The notes under the pieces were generated by a model, which saw only the letters and a list, made by a program, of their open reading frames with translations, was not told where the DNA came from and searched no databases. The position numbers and the translations under genes are program-made. Shown piece by piece: positions 29,351 to 38,013 of a DNA stretch of 40,920 bases (positions are counted from its first letter, which is position 1; the number at the start of each line of letters is the position of its first letter). This DNA comes from Prevotella sp. (GTDB lineage: Bacteria; Bacillota; Clostridia; Oscillospirales; Ruminococcaceae): positions 1-40,920 of the forward strand of contig JAMPIC010000001.1 in NCBI GenBank assembly GCA_023663025.1, read 5' to 3'.

Positions 29351-31297
29351 TTAAACGTCGAGAGATTCCACATACTTGGCGTTTTTCTCGATAAACTCGC
29401 GGCGGGGCAGAACCTTGTCTCCCATCAGTATCGTGAATATCTCGTCAGCCTTTACGGCGTCCTCCATGGTAACTTTTAACATCGTTCTTGTTTCGGGATC
29501 CATAGTGGTCTCCCAAAGCTGTTCGGGATCCATCTCGCCCAGACCTTTGTAGCGCTGAACGTCTATCTTGGCGTTTTCGTTGCCGCCTTTCAGCTCGGAA
29601 ATGTATTTGTCCCTTTCCTCGTCGGAATAAGCGTATCTCACCTGTTTAGTACCCTTGCTGACTTTAAACAGCGGCGGCTGGGCAATATAAACGTTTCCGT
29701 TCGTGATAAGCGGGCGCATAAATCTGAAAAAGAAAGTCAGCAGCAGCGTTCTGATATGGCAGCCGTCGACGTCGGCGTCCGCCATAATTATTACTTTTCC
29801 GTAACGAAGCTTGGTAATGTCGAAATCGTCGCCGATAGACGTTCCCAAAGCCGTAACCACCGGCATAAGCTTTTCGTTGCCGTAAACCTTGTCGATACGC
29901 GCTTTTTCAACGTTAAGCATTTTTCCCCAAAGGGGCAGTATAGCCTGATAATGCCTGTCCCTGCCCTGCTTTGCGGAGCCTCCCGCGGAGTCTCCCTCGA
30001 CGATATATATTTCGGTTCTTTCAACGCCCTTTTCGGAGCAGTCCGCAAGCTTTCCGGGAAGAGAAGCGGACTCCATCGCGGACTTGCGGCGGGCAGTCTC
30101 ACGGGCTTTTTTCGCGGCTTCGCGGGCTTTCTGAGCAGCCTGCGACTTGTCGAAAATAGCTCTCGCCACGGCGGGATTTTCTTCCAGATAGCACATCAGC
30201 TTTTCGCAGACCATATTTTCCACAAAGGGACGAACCTCGGGATTTCCCAGTCTGCCCTTTGTCTGTCCCTCAAACTCGCAGTCGGTGAGCTTGACGGAAA
30301 CTATGGCGGTAAGACCTTCCCGCACGTCGTCTCCCAAAAGCTTGTCGCCGTCCTTGATAAGATTGAACTTTTTGCCGTAATCGTTTATAACCTTGGTCAG
30401 CGCGTTCTTGAAACCGGTTTCGTGAGTACCGCCGTCAATGGTGTGGATATTATTGGCAAATGATAAAATCAGCTCGTTATAGCTGTCGTTGTACATCAGC
30501 GCGACCTCGGCGGTGGAATCCCCCTGCACTCCGCTGACGTAGATGACTTCCTCCGCAAGAGGCTCGAGACCTCTCGTATTGTGGATATGCTCCACGAACT
30601 GTCTTATGCCGCCCTCATAGTGGAGGGTCTCCGTAACGTTCTCGGAATTTTCCCTCATATCGGAGAAAACAATTTTCACGCCCGCGTTCAGGAAAGCCTG
30701 TTCCCGAAGTCTTTTCAAAAGCACTTCATAGTCGTATACGGTGGTTTCCTCAAATATAGTCGGATCGGCTTTGAACATAACGGTAGTGCCGGTTTCGGTT
30801 GTCTCGCCGATTATCTTCATAGGCTCGTCGTACTGACCGCCGTTATGGAAACGCTGAAAATGAACGTTTTTGCCGTCCTTAACGGTAAGCTCCAGCCATT
30901 CCGAAAGGGCGTTTACCACGGACGCTCCCACGCCGTGGAGACCTCCCGCGACCTTGTAGCCGCCGCCGCCGAATTTTCCTCCCGCGTGGAGAATGGTGTA
31001 AACCACGGTAGCCGCGGAAATCCCCTCTTTCGGGTGGATACCGGTGGGAATGCCTCTGCCGTTGTCGGAAACGCGTATAACGTCTCCCTCCAGAATATCA
31101 ACGGTGATCTGCGTGCAGTAGCCCGCCAGCGCCTCGTCGATAGCGTTGTCCACTATCTCGTAAACAAGGTGGTGCAGACCTTTCGGACCCGTGGAGCCGA
31201 TATACATTCCGGGACGTTTGCGGACGGCTTCGAGACCCTCCAAAACCTGTATCTGATTTTCGTCGTAGCTTTGAGTTTCGTTAAGAATATCAGACAT
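29351..31297 (-). CDS. gyrB: DNA gyrase subunit B
   Basis: A 648-residue ATPase subunit of gyrase. GHKL ATP-binding motifs: EIVDNAIDEALAGY, VSDNGRGIPTG and GGLHGVGASVVNALS. The TOPRIM region contains IVEGDSAGGSAKQGRDR and MADADVDGCHIRTLLLTFFFRF. The C-terminus has QRYKGLGEMDPEQLWETTMDP. ATG at 31297 follows AGGAAAGG; the 12-codon upstream extension is not supported. It is in the conserved remB-gyrB order. Confidence 0.97.
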   Translation of the reverse strand: MSDILNETQSYDENQIQVLEGLEAVRKRPGMYIGSTGPKGLHHLVYEIVDNAIDEALAGYCTQITVDILEGDVIRVSDNGRGIPTGIHPKEGISAATVVYTILHAGGKFGGGGYKVAGGLHGVGASVVNALSEWLELTVKDGKNVHFQRFHNGGQYDEPMKIIGETTETGTTVMFKADPTIFEETTVYDYEVLLKRLREQAFLNAGVKIVFSDMRENSENVTETLHYEGGIRQFVEHIHNTRGLEPLAEEVIYVSGVQGDSTAEVALMYNDSYNELILSFANNIHTIDGGTHETGFKNALTKVINDYGKKFNLIKDGDKLLGDDVREGLTAIVSVKLTDCEFEGQTKGRLGNPEVRPFVENMVCEKLMCYLEENPAVARAIFDKSQAAQKAREAAKKARETARRKSAMESASLPGKLADCSEKGVERTEIYIVEGDSAGGSAKQGRDRHYQAILPLWGKMLNVEKARIDKVYGNEKLMPVVTALGTSIGDDFDITKLRYGKVIIMADADVDGCHIRTLLLTFFFRFMRPLITNGNVYIAQPPLFKVSKGTKQVRYAYSDEERDKYISELKGGNENAKIDVQRYKGLGEMDPEQLWETTMDPETRTMLKVTMEDAVKADEIFTILMGDKVLPRREFIEKNAKYVESLDV

Positions 31298-31348
31298 TAT
31301 TGTAAACCTTTCCTTTCTGATTTTTACAAACACGGCAAATCTTGATTT

Positions 31349-31627
31349 TTATTTTTCCTGCTGTCTTAAAGACGGAAACCCCGCTTTCCCCCGCTTTTTC
31401 AGCGTAGCCGCCGATATGGGGGAAATGTAAACGGTCTTTGCGCCTTTTTCGGAGCAGACAATAAAGGACTTGGGCATATCGTAGCTGACGTTCAGCGCCT
31501 GCCCGTTTTTTCCCGCGGCGGCAAGAAACTCTTTCGTGTGCTTGCTTACCGAGGTGTTTTCGATGTCGAAGATGCCGATTATTCCCTCCGACCTGACCGC
31601 CGTTTCCTCTCCCAAATGAAGATACAT
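31349..31627 (-). CDS. remB: Extracellular matrix regulator RemB (DUF370 family)
   Basis: A 92-residue member of the DUF370 family, found between recF and gyrB in Bacillus (yaaB/remB). It begins MYLHLGEETAVRSEGIIGIF and contains NTSVSKHTKEFL and SFIVCSEKGAKTVYISPISA, all characteristic. In Bacillus it contributes to biofilm matrix gene activation; here only the family and location are certain. It starts 16 bp after recF ends. Confidence 0.9.
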   Translation of the reverse strand: MYLHLGEETAVRSEGIIGIFDIENTSVSKHTKEFLAAAGKNGQALNVSYDMPKSFIVCSEKGAKTVYISPISAATLKKRGKAGFPSLRQQEK

Positions 31628-31643
31628 ATAACCGACCTTTCTT

Positions 31644-32765
31644 TCAGGGACTGTTCGCCCTGCCTTTTTTCATTTCAAATATTTTTCCGTCCGTCATATC
31701 CGTTACGGACTTTTTATCGCAGCAGGTAATTATTACCTGCATATCCTCTATGTTGTTCAGAATGAAGCTCCGCCTTTTTTCGTCCAGCTCGGAAAGAACG
31801 TCGTCCAGAAGCATTACGGGATATTCTCCCTGTTCGGACTTCAGTATCTCCGCGTGGGCAAGCTTCATTGCCAGAGCCGCCGAACGTGCTTGTCCCTGAG
31901 AACCGAAGTCCCGGACGGACAAACCGTCTATATAAGCTCCGATATCGTCTCTGTGAACTCCCACCGTGGTGAAGCCCGCGCGGAAATCGTTCTCCGCGGA
32001 CGCTCTGAGCTTTTCGGCGTATTCCGCTTCAAGCTCCGAGGTATCGTTTATCCGTCCGTCAAGCTTTTCAAAAACCGTGGACTGATAGTACAGGTCAAGA
32101 TTTTCGCCGCCGCTTGCAATAGAGCTGTAAAGAGGCTTGGTATAGCTGTTCAGAGTTACGCAGAAAGCGTATCTTAAAACCGAAATATAAGTCCCCGCCT
32201 TGACAAGCTGCTCGTTCCACACGCCGAGGAAATCCTCTCCCGAACCGTCCCTGCCCATAGATTTAAGCATGGCGTTTCTTTGGGACAGTATGGCGTTGTA
32301 CTTGTTCAGCGCGTTTATATAGGAGGGCTTGATCTGCGATATGGAAAGATCCGCAAAACTTCGCCGGTTGTCGGGAGAACCCTTTATCAGGTTAAGATCC
32401 TCCGGCGTGAACACCACGCACCGAAAGCTTCCGAAAAGCTTTGACAGCAGCGGGAGCTTTACTCCGTTAAGGGTCACAAGCTTGTCTTTCAAAGAACCCC
32501 GCCTGACCTCAAATTCTATCCGCTGGCTTCTTGCCAAATCGGTAAAATCCAGCGAGACTTTGGCGGCGTCCTTGGTGAAACCGATAAAGTCCTTGTCCCG
32601 CGTTCCCCGAAAGGAGCGGCAGCCGGAACAGAGCCACACGGCTTCCACAAGATTGGTTTTCCCCTGTGCGTTTTCGCCGCAGATGATATTCATTTTCGGG
32701 TCGAGAGCGATATCTATTTCCTCGAGATTTTTATATCCGTCGGCGGTAATACGGTTGATTATCAC
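31644..32765 (-). CDS. recF: DNA replication and repair protein RecF
   Basis: A 373-residue SMC-like ATPase that loads RecA at gaps. Walker A is GENAQGKTNLVEAV (about 31-44), with the family-typical SFRGTRDKDFI after it. The signature and Walker B lie near the C-terminus: FGSQGQARSAALAMKLAHAE and PVMLLDDVLSELDEKRR. Length is normal. It starts 20 bp after the S4 gene in the dnaN-S4-recF-remB-gyrB operon. Confidence 0.96.
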   Translation of the reverse strand: MIINRITADGYKNLEEIDIALDPKMNIICGENAQGKTNLVEAVWLCSGCRSFRGTRDKDFIGFTKDAAKVSLDFTDLARSQRIEFEVRRGSLKDKLVTLNGVKLPLLSKLFGSFRCVVFTPEDLNLIKGSPDNRRSFADLSISQIKPSYINALNKYNAILSQRNAMLKSMGRDGSGEDFLGVWNEQLVKAGTYISVLRYAFCVTLNSYTKPLYSSIASGGENLDLYYQSTVFEKLDGRINDTSELEAEYAEKLRASAENDFRAGFTTVGVHRDDIGAYIDGLSVRDFGSQGQARSAALAMKLAHAEILKSEQGEYPVMLLDDVLSELDEKRRSFILNNIEDMQVIITCCDKKSVTDMTDGKIFEMKKGRANSP

Positions 32766-32785
32766 ATTTCCGAATCCTTTACAAA

Positions 32786-32995
32786 TTATTCGACGGATAT
32801 CTCATGACCGTCCACGGCGACAGTGTCTCCGCTGCGGATTTTTTTCCCCCGCATGGTGCATATTTCGCCGTTTACCGTTACCTTTCCGTCAAGTATAAGC
32901 TCCTTTGCCTCCGAACCTATGGCTGCCGCTCCCGCGAATTTCAGAAGCTGATCCAGCTTGATAAACTCGGTTTTTATCTTAACATTACTGTCCAT
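32786..32995 (-). CDS. S4-domain RNA-binding protein (YaaA/RlbA family)
   Basis: A 69-residue single S4 domain: IKLDQLLKFAGAAAIGSEAK, then ELILDGKVTVNGE and RGKKIRSGDTVAVDG. In Bacillus the orthologue lies between dnaN and recF and is associated with ribosome function. ATG at 32995 follows AAAGAGG, 16 bp after dnaN. Confidence 0.92.
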   Translation of the reverse strand: MDSNVKIKTEFIKLDQLLKFAGAAAIGSEAKELILDGKVTVNGEICTMRGKKIRSGDTVAVDGHEISVE

Positions 32996-33011
32996 ATCAG
33001 CCTCTTTCCCG

Positions 33012-34118
33012 TTATTCGGATTTTAAGCGCATCGGAAGAACAAGGAACGTATAGGCGCTTCCCTCCATGGGGACTATCTTCATGGGAGAAAGTCCGCCGT
33101 TAAGCTGAAGTCTTACCTTGTCCGACTCGGAAGCTTTAAGCGCTTCAAGGAGATAGCGGCAGTTAAAGCCTATCTCCACCGGCGGACCGGACATATCCGC
33201 GTCCATCTCATCGTTGAGCTTGCCCAGAACCGAGGAGCAGGATATCTTGACGTTTCCGTCCTTAAACAGGCACTTGACGGGAGCTTTCGCCTTTTCGTTG
33301 ATAAGAAGCATACATCTGTCAAGACAAGCTATGAGTTCCCTCGCGTTGATGATGATCTCGGTACTGTGCTTTTCGGGGATAGAACCCTTGTAGTTGTGGA
33401 ACTCTCCCTCCAGCAGTCTTGACAGCACCATATATTTTCCTATTTCAAAGGTTATGTGCTTTTTGGAAACGTGCATGGTGACGGTCTCGTTCTCGTCGTC
33501 TTTAAGGAGCTTGGAAACTTCCGACAGCGCCTTTGCCTTTACGACGAAATTGTAATGGTTGTCCGACTCGATCTTTTCGGAACGGACCGCGAGACGGTAG
33601 CCGTCTATCGCGACCAGGTTGAAGCCGTGATCCATAATGTCGAAAAGCTCGCCCATGAGTATGGGTTTGTTGTCCGTGACGGCGACCGCGAAAATGGTCT
33701 CGTTTATCATATTTTTCAGCATAGGCTGGCGAACCGTAAAGTTATCCCCGGTGTCGTGATCGGGAATGGAGGGGTACTCGTCTGCGGGCATGGCAAGTAT
33801 CTTATACTCGGCGTTCGAGCCGCGGATAGTTGTGGTAAGGTTGCCGTCCACCTCGACCTCTATTGTCTCGGAGGGCATTTTCCTGATTATCTCGTTAAAA
33901 AGCCTGCTGTTGAGAATGCACTCTCCCACGTCCTCGGAGTTCACTTCTATCGTGGTCTGGATACCCAGCTCAAGGTCATAACCGGTCAGCTCCAGCGTAT
34001 TTCTGTTAAGGTAGAGCTTTACCCCCTCCAGCGCGGATATGGTCGATTTGGGAGGGACTGCTCTCGATACGTTTGCCAGAGCCTCGTTTATTTCAGCCTG
34101 TTTGCATATGAACTTCAT
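33012..34118 (-). CDS. dnaN: DNA polymerase III sliding clamp (beta subunit)
   Basis: A 368-residue ring-forming processivity clamp. It begins MKFICKQAEINEALANVSRA and has the typical domain boundaries and the LVAIDGYRLAVRSEKIES segment. It ends SAYTFLVLPMRLKSE, the conserved VLPMR C-terminus. ATG at 34118 gives the canonical N-terminus. A GTG four codons upstream (34130) lies only 2 nt after AAAGGA, so both are slightly off optimal spacing. It follows dnaA after an unusually long, structured gap. Confidence 0.96.
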   Translation of the reverse strand: MKFICKQAEINEALANVSRAVPPKSTISALEGVKLYLNRNTLELTGYDLELGIQTTIEVNSEDVGECILNSRLFNEIIRKMPSETIEVEVDGNLTTTIRGSNAEYKILAMPADEYPSIPDHDTGDNFTVRQPMLKNMINETIFAVAVTDNKPILMGELFDIMDHGFNLVAIDGYRLAVRSEKIESDNHYNFVVKAKALSEVSKLLKDDENETVTMHVSKKHITFEIGKYMVLSRLLEGEFHNYKGSIPEKHSTEIIINARELIACLDRCMLLINEKAKAPVKCLFKDGNVKISCSSVLGKLNDEMDADMSGPPVEIGFNCRYLLEALKASESDKVRLQLNGGLSPMKIVPMEGSAYTFLVLPMRLKSE

Positions 34119-34203
34119 TTTCGGGTTCACGTTCCTTTCTTTGCTATTTATTTAATATTTTGAAATTTTGTTATAATACATAGATATAGATTATTTTTCT
34201 ACG

Positions 34204-34317
34204 TTCCAAACGTCACACTGTGACGTTTGGAAAATTAAATTTGTCGTGTACCTAAGGGGAACGCCCTCTATCGCAGGGCGTTCCCCTCTTGAAAACATCA
34301 CGCAGTGATGTTTTCAA
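34204..34317. repeat. Three long perfect hairpins in the dnaA-dnaN gap
   Basis: Hairpin 1 spans 34204-34232 (13-bp arms, loop ACT). Hairpin 2 spans 34255-34287 (AGGGGAACGCCCT arms, 7-nt loop). Hairpin 3 spans 34289-34317 (13-bp arms, loop GCA). Hairpins 1 and 3 are related in sequence, and the differing bases change together on both arms, so pairing is kept. There is no U-tract and no ORF. Confidence 0.85.
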
Positions 34318-34450
34318 TTCACCCCTTTGCGGAGCTCTTGAACGATATGCGCCTGCGGGCGCGGGGAGGAGATTTCGCGCTCTGCGGAGCGCGACCAAAG
34401 GGCGCCGCCCTTTGGAAACCTGCCGCCTTTGAAAAGGCGGGCGAAACTTT
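34318..34450 (+). repeat. Dispersed hairpin repeat, internal copy
   Basis: It shares TTCACCCCTTT, the CGCGCTC-TGCG-GAGCGCG hairpin, CCAAAGGGCG/CGCCCTTTGG (34395-34415) and CCGCCTTT-GAAA-AGGCGG with the copies at the window ends. It is diverged but keeps module order. It lies next to the DnaA-box cluster. Confidence 0.75.
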
Positions 34451-34496
34451 TATATATGGTACTTTTTACTTTTAATTTTTTTCCGCCGCTTGTCCT

Positions 34497-34545
34497 TTAT
34501 CTATAAATGATAATAAATAAAAACAGCAGTAGTATTAGCAGTGTC
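34497..34545. other. AT-rich stretch with trinucleotide run, possible unwinding element
   Basis: TTTATCTATAAATGATAATA and what follows are nearly pure AT, then CAGCAGTAGTATTAGCAG (34524-34541), which resembles a DnaA-trio array. The nearest DnaA box is about 75 bp away, farther than in Bacillus, so this is tentative. Confidence 0.35.
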
Positions 34546-34617
34546 GGTAATGTTGAAAACCCCCTCGCCCCCTTTTGGGGACTTGCTTTGAAATTCTACA
34601 CCCGAAATCCAAAAACT

Positions 34618-34926
34618 TGTGGAAAAGAGGAAACATTTTTTCCCATGTTGAAGCCGGGTGGAATACTTGTCCTCAAAGTTGAAAAAATCTTGAAATAAAT
34701 GTGGATATTATCACATATCAACAAAATGTTGAAAACATCTTTATACAAAATGTAATGTAACGGATTTACAGCGGATAAAACGGCGGTTTGTACTTTTCCA
34801 CACTGTTTTCAACACCCTGTGGAAAACTCATTTTAAAACTTACAGTAATTTTTACTTTACATTTCAAATTAAGCTTTTGCGTCTCCTAAAAAATGTAATT
34901 TTTCGTCTGTGAAAAGATGTGGAAAA
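34618..34926. other. Cluster of five DnaA boxes: replication origin (oriC)
   Basis: Boxes: TGTGGAAAA at 34618-34626, 34818-34826 and 34918-34926; the same box inverted (TTTTCCACA) at 34794-34802; TGTGGATAT at 34700-34708. All are close to the consensus TGTGGATAA, within 310 bp directly downstream of dnaA. The rest of the 34119-34927 gap is covered by the hairpin, repeat and AT-rich entries. Confidence 0.8.
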
Positions 34927-34927
34927 G

Positions 34928-36274
34928 TTAATTGCTTCTGATATTGTTTATGATGTCCTCTATCATTTCGCCGGTGTGGCTGTCCTTTTTAATAAGCTTT
35001 TCAATGTCGTCGCAGTAGTATATGATGGTGCTGTGATCCCTTGCGCCCAGCTCCATGCCTATTGCTTTGTAGGACATATCCGTCACCGATTTCAGCACGT
35101 AGCAGCTCACCTTTCTGGCAATGGAAACCTGCGCGCTTCTCTTTTTGGAAATGATATCCTCGGCGGTAACTCCGTAAACGCTGCCCACCTCGTTCAGTAT
35201 TCTGTCGAAGGTTATGGGAGCGGAGTTTTCCTCGGAAAGAATTTCCATTACCGCAAGCCGCGCCTGAGCCATTGTGGGAGGAGTTCCCACAAGGTGCTGA
35301 CCGGCTTTCAGTTTTTTGACGCAGCCCTCAAGCTGTCTGATATTGGTTTTCAGCTTGTTGGCTATGTATTCGGCAACGTCGTCGGGGAGCTGAAGATTGA
35401 GAAGCTCCGCTTTGCGGCGGATAATGGCTACCCTTGTTTCAAAATCTGGCGTGGATATATCGGCGATAAGACCCCACTCGAAGCGGGTGCGGATACGGTC
35501 CTCCAGAGTTTTGATGTCCTTGGGGGGACGGTCGGAGGTCAGAACTATCTGCTTGCCCACCTTGTGAAGCTCGTTAAAGGTGTGGAAAAATTCCTCCTGC
35601 GTGGACTCCTTGCCCGCGATAAACTGAACGTCGTCCACAAGCAGGATATCCGCGCTGCGGTATTTTGTGTGGAACTGGCTGGTGTCCTTTTTCTGCTGGA
35701 TAGCGTTTATAAGCTCGTTGGCAAAGGTCTCGCCCGTGACGTAGATAATGTTCATGGAAGGATTGAGACGTTTTATCTCGTTGCTTACGGCGGTCATAAG
35801 ATGGGTCTTGCCCAGTCCCGAGGAACCGTGTATAAACAACGGGTTATAGGTGCTGCCCGGTTCTTTCGCCACCGACGTGCAGGCGGCGTAAGCGAACTCA
35901 TTGGAACGTCCCACTATAAAGGTGTCGAAAGTATAGTCGTACTCGGCGTTGGAGAAAGACTCTTCAAGCTCTATCTTGCGTTTGTTGGGATCGTCGTCCT
36001 CATCGTCGGAGGAATCGTCGGTGATAATGCTCAGTTCCACGTCGAAGCCGAGAACTCCCGCAAGGGCTTCTTTCAGGATAGCCGTGTAGTTTTTGGTGAT
36101 GATGTTAGCCTGAAATTCCGACGGCACCGAAAAGCAAGCCACGTCCCCGTCAAGCTTTACGGGGACAAGGGACTTTATCCACAAGCGGTAAGCGACGTCG
36201 GTAAGCTCTCCGCGTTCAATTTTTTCCATGCAGTATTCCTGCACCTTATCAAAGACTTCGACAAAGGATTTCAT
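34928..36274 (-). CDS. dnaA: Chromosomal replication initiator DnaA
   Basis: A 448-residue AAA+ initiator. Domain I spans about 1-80, followed by a short acidic linker (DDSSDDEDDDP, about 86-96). The Walker A variant is GSSGLGKTHLM (about 150-160), Walker B is ADILLVDDVQFI, and sensor motifs lie in LTSDRPPKDIKTLEDRIRTR. The DNA-binding domain IV ends with the signature GMELGARDHSTIIYYCDDIE. ATG at 36274 has no strong Shine-Dalgarno. A perfect DnaA box lies inside the gene near its 5' end. Confidence 0.97.
   Translation of the reverse strand: MKSFVEVFDKVQEYCMEKIERGELTDVAYRLWIKSLVPVKLDGDVACFSVPSEFQANIITKNYTAILKEALAGVLGFDVELSIITDDSSDDEDDDPNKRKIELEESFSNAEYDYTFDTFIVGRSNEFAYAACTSVAKEPGSTYNPLFIHGSSGLGKTHLMTAVSNEIKRLNPSMNIIYVTGETFANELINAIQQKKDTSQFHTKYRSADILLVDDVQFIAGKESTQEEFFHTFNELHKVGKQIVLTSDRPPKDIKTLEDRIRTRFEWGLIADISTPDFETRVAIIRRKAELLNLQLPDDVAEYIANKLKTNIRQLEGCVKKLKAGQHLVGTPPTMAQARLAVMEILSEENSAPITFDRILNEVGSVYGVTAEDIISKKRSAQVSIARKVSCYVLKSVTDMSYKAIGMELGARDHSTIIYYCDDIEKLIKKDSHTGEMIEDIINNIRSN
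36175..36183 (+). promoter_or_regulatory. Perfect DnaA box inside dnaA
   Basis: TTATCCACA, exact consensus, within codons about 30-34 of dnaA. It could contribute to autoregulation or to the origin. A single exact 9-mer can also occur by chance; another is in the GH5 gene at 5551. Confidence 0.5.
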
Positions 36275-36361
36275 AATAGCTTTTTACCCCTTTTAGGCGG
36301 ACGTGAAAACCCGTTCGGAGTTTTCATATGTTCATAGAAAGACGAATTTAACATACTATAT

Positions 36362-36390
36362 ATTATAGCATATAATTTGGTTATTTGCAA
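36362..36390 (-). promoter_or_regulatory. Promoter of dnaA
   Basis: Minus strand: TTGCAA (36385-36390), 17 bp, TATAAT (36362-36367), with a leader of about 80 nt. Confidence 0.7.
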
Positions 36391-36536
36391 GGGTTTTGCC
36401 ATACTTTAGAAGTCTTTATTTGTAAATTTTTATTGCTTATTAACCGCGTAAACACGGTAATTTTTTTGAATAAAGCAGCAAGGCGGGAGAAATCAGCGGA
36501 TATCAAAATAATGTAAAAATATAGAGTGTTCCCGTA

Positions 36537-36565
36537 TTGACATTTCTGTAACAAAATGCTATAAT
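36537..36565 (+). promoter_or_regulatory. Promoter of serC
   Basis: TTGACA (36537-36542), 17 bp, TATAAT (36560-36565). It is divergent from dnaA. The 337-bp gap between the genes holds these two promoters and no clear DnaA-box cluster. Confidence 0.85.
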
Positions 36566-36611
36566 AAAACCGTATAATTATTTTTCAATACTTTTTTGGA
36601 GGTCTTTTACA

Positions 36612-37694
36612 ATGTCAAGAGTTTATAATTTCAGCGCGGGTCCCGCGGTTCTTCCCGAGGAAGTACTTAAAGAAGCGGCGGAGGAAATGCTCGACTATAA
36701 GGGTACGGGTATGTCCGTTATGGAGATGTCCCACCGCTCAAAGGCTTACGACGAGATTATCAAGGACGCGGAAAAGGATATACGCGATCTGATGAATATT
36801 CCCGACAATTACAAGGTTCTGTTTTTGCAGGGCGGCGCGTCTCAGCAGTTCGCGGCTGTGCCCATGAACCTTATGAAAAACAAGAAAGCCGCTTATATTA
36901 TCACGGGTCAGTGGGCTAAGAAAGCTTTCCAGGAAGCTAAGCTGTACGGCGAGGCTGTGGATGTTGCTTCTTCCGCCGACAAGACTTTCTCCTATATTCC
37001 CGACTGCTCCGACCTTGCTATTCCCGATGATGCGGACTATGTTTACATCTGCGAGAACAATACTATTTACGGCACAAAATTCTGGCAGCTTCCCGACACT
37101 AAGGGCAAGGATTTGGTTGCGGACGTTTCCTCCTGCTTCCTCTCCGAGCCTGTGGACGTTACAAAATACGGCGTTATCTACGGCGGCGTGCAGAAAAACG
37201 TGGGTCCCGCGGGCGTGGTTATCGCAATTATCCGCGAGGATTTGATAAGAGACGACGTTCTCCCCGGCACTCCCACTATGCTGAAGTGGAAAACTCAGGC
37301 GGACAACGACAGCCTTTACAATACTCCCCCCTGCTACGGAATTTACATCTGCGGCAAGGTTTTCAAGTGGATCAAGAAAATGGGCGGTCTTGAGGCTATG
37401 AAAAAACACAACGAGAAAAAAGCCGCTATTCTGTACGATTTCCTCGACCAAAGCAAGCTTTTCAAGGGTACTGTGGAAAAGAAAGACCGCTCGCTTATGA
37501 ACGTGCCTTTCGTTACGGGCAACGAGGAGCTGGACGCCAAGTTCGTAAAGGAAGCTAAGGCGGCGGGCTTTGAGAACCTTAAAGGTCATAGAACGGTGGG
37601 CGGTATGAGAGCGTCCATATACAACGCTATGCCTATCGAGGGCGTGGAAAAGCTGGTTGAATTTATGAAAAAATTCGAGCAGGAAAACGGCTAA
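36612..37694 (+). CDS. serC: Phosphoserine aminotransferase
   Basis: A 360-residue PLP enzyme making phosphoserine from 3-phosphohydroxypyruvate. The signature start RVYNFSAGPAVLPEEVLKEA and LFLQGGASQQFAAVPMNL are diagnostic. The PLP Lys is in YGGVQKNVGPAG (about 195). The HRTVGGMRASIYNAMP segment near the C-terminus fits the family. ATG follows TTGGAGG. It forms a serine-synthesis unit with serA, interrupted by a repeat and a small gene. Confidence 0.96.
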   Translation: MSRVYNFSAGPAVLPEEVLKEAAEEMLDYKGTGMSVMEMSHRSKAYDEIIKDAEKDIRDLMNIPDNYKVLFLQGGASQQFAAVPMNLMKNKKAAYIITGQWAKKAFQEAKLYGEAVDVASSADKTFSYIPDCSDLAIPDDADYVYICENNTIYGTKFWQLPDTKGKDLVADVSSCFLSEPVDVTKYGVIYGGVQKNVGPAGVVIAIIREDLIRDDVLPGTPTMLKWKTQADNDSLYNTPPCYGIYICGKVFKWIKKMGGLEAMKKHNEKKAAILYDFLDQSKLFKGTVEKKDRSLMNVPFVTGNEELDAKFVKEAKAAGFENLKGHRTVGGMRASIYNAMPIEGVEKLVEFMKKFEQENG

Positions 37695-37699
37695 AAATT

Positions 37700-37761
37700 G
37701 TAGGGGCGGGGTCTCCCCGCCCGTGGCTGCTGAACGGCGGGACGGGAAACTCGTCCTCTAC
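37700..37761 (-). repeat. GC-rich palindromic repeat (GTAGGGG family), copy C, inverted
   Basis: Same two-hairpin layout as copies A and B in the opposite orientation. The left hairpin is GGGCGGGG/CCCCGCCC; the right is slightly degenerate. It is inserted between serC and the DUF6440-like gene. Confidence 0.75.
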
Positions 37762-37784
37762 GGAATTATTTCGGAGGTTCTGAT

Positions 37785-37982
37785 ATGGCTGACAGATTTA
37801 AAAAGGTATACTCCCAAGGCGGCGTGAACGTAAGCGAAATTTGGGTGGATACCGAAACGGGTATAAATTACTTTTACCATATGAGCGGCAATTCGGGCGG
37901 ACTTACTCCCCTGCTTGACGAAAACGGCAAGCCGTTTATTACTCACGAATTTGACAGCGTTGGGTTTAAGATTGAGAAATAG
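37785..37982 (+). CDS. DUF6440-like small protein, 65 aa
   Basis: The sequence contains EIWVDTETGINYFYHMSG, then GGLTPLLDENGKPFI. The GGLTPLLD-x-x-GKP pattern is characteristic of small DUF6440-type proteins, whose function is unknown. TCGGAGG precedes the ATG. It sits between serC and serA in the same orientation and is probably cotranscribed; no role in serine synthesis is implied. Confidence 0.75.
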   Translation: MADRFKKVYSQGGVNVSEIWVDTETGINYFYHMSGNSGGLTPLLDENGKPFITHEFDSVGFKIEK

Positions 37983-38013
37983 TTCTAAAAAATTTTGAAA
38001 GAGGTCGATGAAA

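Noticed and set aside
34204..34450. Terminator series after dnaA
   Set aside because: The stems have no U-tracts on the relevant strand and share modules with dispersed repeats elsewhere in the window.
34507..34698. A 63-codon ORF in the dnaA-dnaN gap
   Set aside because: No ribosome site, low-complexity start, and it overlaps the AT-rich and DnaA-box region.
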